NCBI GenBank assembly: GCA_013202515.1
Contig: JABMRN010000280.1
Span: forward strand, 1 to 9,022
Length of the DNA stretch: 9,022 bases
DNA from: Candidatus Omnitrophota bacterium
Lineage (GTDB): Bacteria > Omnitrophota > Gorgyraeia > JABMRN01
Reading direction: 5' to 3'
In this document: one piece after another, positions 6,541 to 9,022 of the stretch
How the letters are laid out: the number at the start of each line of letters is the position of its first letter
How positions within the stretch are numbered: the stretch's first letter is position 1
Notes under the pieces: generated by a model
What the model saw: the letters and a program-made list of their open reading frames with translations, nothing else
Told to the model about the DNA's origin: nothing
Databases searched by the model: none
Made by a program: the position numbers and the translations under genes

Positions 6541-6569
6541 TTGAATGTGCCCTTATAGTATGATATTAT
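6541..6569 (+). promoter_or_regulatory. Sigma70-type promoter with extended -10, upstream of rpsO
   Basis: A -35 box TTGAAT (6541-6546, 4 of 6 to consensus) is followed by a 17-base spacer and a -10 box TATTAT (6564-6569, 5 of 6). The bases TGA at 6561-6563 give the TGn extended -10 element. Transcription should start near 6576, leaving a leader of about 27 bases before the TTG at 6603. It lies in the largest intergenic gap of the window and would give rpsO-pnp its own promoter, as in E. coli. No convincing terminator separates ribF from this site, so read-through from upstream is also likely. Confidence 0.7.
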
Positions 6570-6590
6570 ATTGAAACAATTTAAGAAAGA

Positions 6591-6597
6591 GAGGTGA
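6591..6597 (+). promoter_or_regulatory. Shine-Dalgarno of rpsO that selects a TTG start
   Basis: GAGGTGA complements the 3' end of 16S rRNA over seven bases and lies 5 bases before the TTG at 6603. The competing in-frame GTG at 6594 is inside this motif, so it cannot serve as the start if the motif is the ribosome binding site. Confidence 0.7.
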
Positions 6598-6602
6598 GTG
6601 TT

Positions 6603-6872
6603 TTGGTTTCAGAAAAAACGAAGAAGAGTAATTTAATAGATGATTTTAAGGCGCATGACAAAGATACGGGTTCTCCCGGTGTTCAGATAGCGCTCTTGAC
6701 GGAAAGGATAAACAATCTGACTGATCATTTTAAGGGTCATAAGAAAGACCATCAGTCCCGTATGGGGCTACTTAAGCTTGTTAGTCAAAGAAGAAGACTC
6801 CTGGATTATCTAAAAAGGATAAATGGCAAGGAATACGACGAGATAATTAAAAAATTGAAAATAAGAAAGTGA
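6603..6872 (+). CDS. rpsO: 30S ribosomal protein S15
   Basis: S15 binds the three-way junction and the GU/GC site of the central domain of 16S rRNA early in 30S assembly. With the TTG at 6603 the product has 89 residues, the family's usual length, and exactly 20 residues precede DTGSP, as in B. subtilis S15. The longer GTG start at 6594 would give 92. Visible motifs are FKAHDKDTGSP, VQIALLTERINNLTDHF, HKKDH, and LVSQRRRLLDYLKR. The known rRNA-contact residues His42, Asp49 and Ser52 are kept. Unusual are Gly26 in GSPGVQ (normally Glu), Gln51 in DHQSR (normally His) and Met54 in SRMGLL (often Arg). The gene has its own promoter and is followed by pnp, the same pairing as in E. coli, where S15 represses its own translation. 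The leader here looks too short to hold the known E. coli regulatory pseudoknot. Confidence 0.95.
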   Translation: MVSEKTKKSNLIDDFKAHDKDTGSPGVQIALLTERINNLTDHFKGHKKDHQSRMGLLKLVSQRRRLLDYLKRINGKEYDEIIKKLKIRK

Positions 6873-6883
6873 GCGAGTTCATA

Positions 6884-8977
6884 ATGACTGAGAAGATTAA
6901 CATAAATTTAGAGGGCAAGGAACTGATTATCGAAACTGGAAAGATGGCCAAACAGGCTGATGGGGCAGTTACGGTTCAGATGGGAGGTACCGTTGTTCTT
7001 GTTACGGCGGTCCTTTCAAAGAAGCCAAGAGAAAACGCAGATTTTCTGCCTTTATTCGTGGAGTATCAGGAAAGAACCTACGCCGCTGGGAAAATTCCGG
7101 GCGGTTTTTTTAAACGGGAAGGAAGACCTTCTGAAAAGGCAATATTGACAGCCAGGCTCATCGACAGGCCAGTAAGACCGCTTTTTCCGAATTTAATGAC
7201 CAACGAGATTCAGATAATAGCAGTGGTGTTATCTTCTGACGGAGAGAACGATTCAGATGTTCTTTCCATGATCGGAGCCTCAGCTGCCCTGTCTATATCC
7301 GATATACCCTTTGATGGGCCAATCGGTAGCGTACGCATAGGTAGGATAGATAATAAATTTGTGCTGAATCCCACTTTTCAAGAACTCGAGAATAGCGATC
7401 TTGATTTGGTCATTGCCGGAAAAAATGATAAAATCTTAATGATAGAATCTTCGTGCCAGGAACTAGAGGAATCAACAATCATCGAAGCTATTAAATTTGC
7501 GCAAGGTTTCCTTAAGCCCATCATAGAGATACAGGAAAAACTTACGGCCAAATGCGGAAGAAAGAAAAGGGAAAATATTTCGCTTTTATCGGTTTCCGAA
7601 GAATTGATGAGTAAGATAAAAAAGGAAGCATCGGCCAAGTTGAATGAAATTATACTTCTAAAGCTGAAAGATCAGCGCGAAGATGCATTCGATGTCTTAT
7701 GCAAGGAGATGGCAGCTAAGTATATAACTGAAGAGGATTCTTATACTGAGTTGGATCTTAAGATGGCACTTGGTAAACTCGAAAAAGATATCGTAAGAGA
7801 CTATACGCTGACGAAGGGAAAAAGGGTCGATAAGAGATCCTATGTTGATATAAGACCCATCGAATGTTCAGTCGGAGTGCTTCCGAGAACACATGGTTCA
7901 GGCCTTTTTACAAGAGGTCAGACTCAGTCCCTTTCTGTGGCTACGCTGGGCACGAGTACTGATGAGCAAAGGATAGATGCTCTTGAAGGGGAAACGCAAA
8001 AAAGCTTTATGCTTCACTATAATTTTCCCCCATTTAGCGTAGGTGAGATAAAGCCTGTACGGGGACCCGGAAGACGGGAAATAGGACATGGCGCGCTCGC
8101 TGAAAAGTCGCTGAAGGCCGTTATGCCCTCAAGCGAAAAATTTCCATACACAGTCCGGGTTGTCTCGGATATTTTAGAGTCGAACGGATCAAGTTCAATG
8201 GCCTCTGCGTGTGCGGGCAGTCTTTCGCTTATGGATGCGGGCGTTCCGATAAAGGCACCTGTAGCTGGCATAGCGATAGGTCTGGTAACGGATGGCAAAA
8301 ATAGGGTCATGCTGACAGATATTGCCGGTGTTGAAGATCATTATGGAGATATGGATTTTAAGGTTGCGGGAACCACTAAAGGGATTACGGCTATCCAGCT
8401 TGATATGAAAATAGCAGGAATTGGCATGGATGTAGTAAAAGATTCTTTAGCCCAGGCCAAGGATGCACGTCTCAAAGTGCTAGAGATTATGACTAAGATA
8501 ATTGCCAAGCCGAAGGAGGCAGTATCGGAGTATGCACCGCGGATAGTAAATATCAAGGTAAAGCAAGACAAAATCAAGGACATCATAGGACCGGGTGGCA
8601 AGGTGATAAAGAAGATAATACAGGATACAGGAGTCAGCATAGATGTGGATGACGATGGCAATGTTCAAGTTGCTTCTGCCGACAATGAGGCACTTGAAAA
8701 GGCCGTTGCGATAATAAATGGCATTACAGCCGAAGCCGAGGTGGGAAGAATATATAAAGGAAAAATTACCCGTATTATGAATTTCGGTGCCTTTTGCCAG
8801 ATCCTTCCCACCAAAGAAGGCCTTATTCATGTATCCGAATTGGCAGACAAATTTATCAAGAACGTTGAAGATGTAGTAAAAGTTGGCGATGAGGTTTCGG
8901 TAAAAGTCATTGAAGTAGATGAGAAGAATCGCATAAATCTTAGCATGAAACAAGCGAAAGCCAAGGACGAGCAATAG
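6884..8977 (+). CDS. pnp: Polyribonucleotide nucleotidyltransferase (PNPase)
   Basis: PNPase degrades RNA 3' to 5' using phosphate, releasing nucleoside diphosphates, and can run in reverse to add tails. It works as a homotrimer, alone or in a degradosome. The 697-residue protein shows all domains: RNase PH core 1 with FFKREGRPSEKAILTARLI (GRPSE from Gly80), the helical linker domain, RNase PH core 2 with RTHGSGLFTRGQTQS from Arg335, GPGRREIGHGALAEKSL and EDHYGDMDFKVAG (Asp485 and Asp491, equivalent to catalytic Asp486 and Asp492 of E. coli), a KH domain with the GPGG loop at 569-572, and an S1 domain from about 620 with GRIYKGKITRIMNFGAF. The enzyme is complete and should be active. The start at 6884 gives MTEKININLEGKEL, normal for the family. 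A GTG at 6869 overlapping the rpsO stop would add five residues. Both have weak Shine-Dalgarno sites; GAGCGAG at 6871-6877 serves 6884. There are 11 bases after rpsO. Confidence 0.97.
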   Translation: MTEKININLEGKELIIETGKMAKQADGAVTVQMGGTVVLVTAVLSKKPRENADFLPLFVEYQERTYAAGKIPGGFFKREGRPSEKAILTARLIDRPVRPLFPNLMTNEIQIIAVVLSSDGENDSDVLSMIGASAALSISDIPFDGPIGSVRIGRIDNKFVLNPTFQELENSDLDLVIAGKNDKILMIESSCQELEESTIIEAIKFAQGFLKPIIEIQEKLTAKCGRKKRENISLLSVSEELMSKIKKEASAKLNEIILLKLKDQREDAFDVLCKEMAAKYITEEDSYTELDLKMALGKLEKDIVRDYTLTKGKRVDKRSYVDIRPIECSVGVLPRTHGSGLFTRGQTQSLSVATLGTSTDEQRIDALEGETQKSFMLHYNFPPFSVGEIKPVRGPGRREIGHGALAEKSLKAVMPSSEKFPYTVRVVSDILESNGSSSMASACAGSLSLMDAGVPIKAPVAGIAIGLVTDGKNRVMLTDIAGVEDHYGDMDFKVAGTTKGITAIQLDMKIAGIGMDVVKDSLAQAKDARLKVLEIMTKIIAKPKEAVSEYAPRIVNIKVKQDKIKDIIGPGGKVIKKIIQDTGVSIDVDDDGNVQVASADNEALEKAVAIINGITAEAEVGRIYKGKITRIMNFGAFCQILPTKEGLIHVSELADKFIKNVEDVVKVGDEVSVKVIEVDEKNRINLSMKQAKAKDEQ

Positions 8978-8996
8978 AATCACGTCTCTTCTCAGC

Positions 8997-9022
8997 ATGA
9001 AGAAAATCAAAATTCAAATTAA
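8997..9022 (+). CDS. Possible start of a further gene, cut by the right edge
   Basis: An ATG 19 bases after the pnp stop opens a frame that stays open to the window end (MKKIKIQI). There is no clear Shine-Dalgarno before it, and only eight codons are visible, so this may be chance. The tight spacing and absence of a terminator after pnp are compatible with the operon continuing. A basic, strand-like N-terminus of this kind occurs in dUTPases, which often follow pnp, but that is a guess. Confidence 0.22.

Noticed and set aside
6530..6602. Intrinsic terminator between ribF and rpsO
   Set aside because: No GC-rich hairpin with a following T run was found; the gap is better explained by a promoter.
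8480..9010. Open frame of 176 codons on the - strand opposite the pnp 3' end
   Set aside because: Shadow of pnp: its KH and S1 domains are clearly encoded on the + strand, and the antisense product has no recognisable motif.
8978..9022. Terminator after pnp
   Set aside because: The remaining 45 bases contain no inverted repeat with a T run; the operon may continue beyond the window.

Overview
This window is a compact, one-directional run of bacterial housekeeping genes for translation and RNA metabolism, all on the + strand. In order they are a Xer-type tyrosine recombinase (cut by the left edge), a large DHH-CBS-tRNA nucleotidyltransferase fusion, a DUF503/YlxP protein, rbfA, an NrnA-like DHH phosphoesterase, truB, ribF, rpsO and pnp. 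No mobile element, CRISPR array, tRNA or rRNA gene was found. The longest non-coding stretch is about 73 bases (6530-6602), and it holds a promoter. Organism: the moderately AT-rich composition, lysine-rich proteins, tight spacing and mixed ATG/TTG starts with recognisable Shine-Dalgarno (SD) sites fit a Gram-negative or candidate-phylum bacterium. The DHH-CBS-nucleotidyltransferase architecture is known from Aquificae, Deltaproteobacteria and related deep lineages. An Omnitrophota-like or deltaproteobacterial-grade origin is my guess only and cannot be settled from this sequence.

Layout: positions 1-626 encode the catalytic half of the recombinase. Positions 632-3274 encode the 880-residue fusion, whose start is almost joined to the recombinase stop. 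Positions 3281-6529 carry ylxP-rbfA-nrnA-truB-ribF with gaps of 2-23 bases and one 23-base overlap, so they are probably one transcription unit. Positions 6603-8977 carry rpsO-pnp behind an apparent sigma70-type promoter with an extended -10 element. The order ylxP-rbfA-nrnA-truB-ribF-rpsO-pnp matches the downstream half of the classical nusA-infB operon. The nusA/infB part is missing, and xerD and the fusion stand in its place.

How the genes fit together: RbfA matures the 30S subunit and S15 is a primary 16S binder. TruB makes tRNA pseudouridine 55, and the fusion enzyme completes or repairs the tRNA 3' CCA end. PNPase degrades RNA from the 3' end and leaves very short oligomers, which NrnA-type enzymes finish. 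RibF makes FMN and FAD. The window thus pairs 3'-end addition and 3'-end removal of RNA, and it has two separate DHH phosphoesterase domains, each with one Asp-to-Glu change in a metal motif.

I see no wholly new system. The points most worth a second look are the three-part fusion and its nucleotide specificity, the displaced operon head, the rpsO promoter with its TTG start, two mutually exclusive hairpins inside nrnA, and altered residues in S15. Several gene starts here are likely to be miscalled by length-maximising annotation. I argue for 632, 3957, 6603 and 6884 rather than the longest possible starts.
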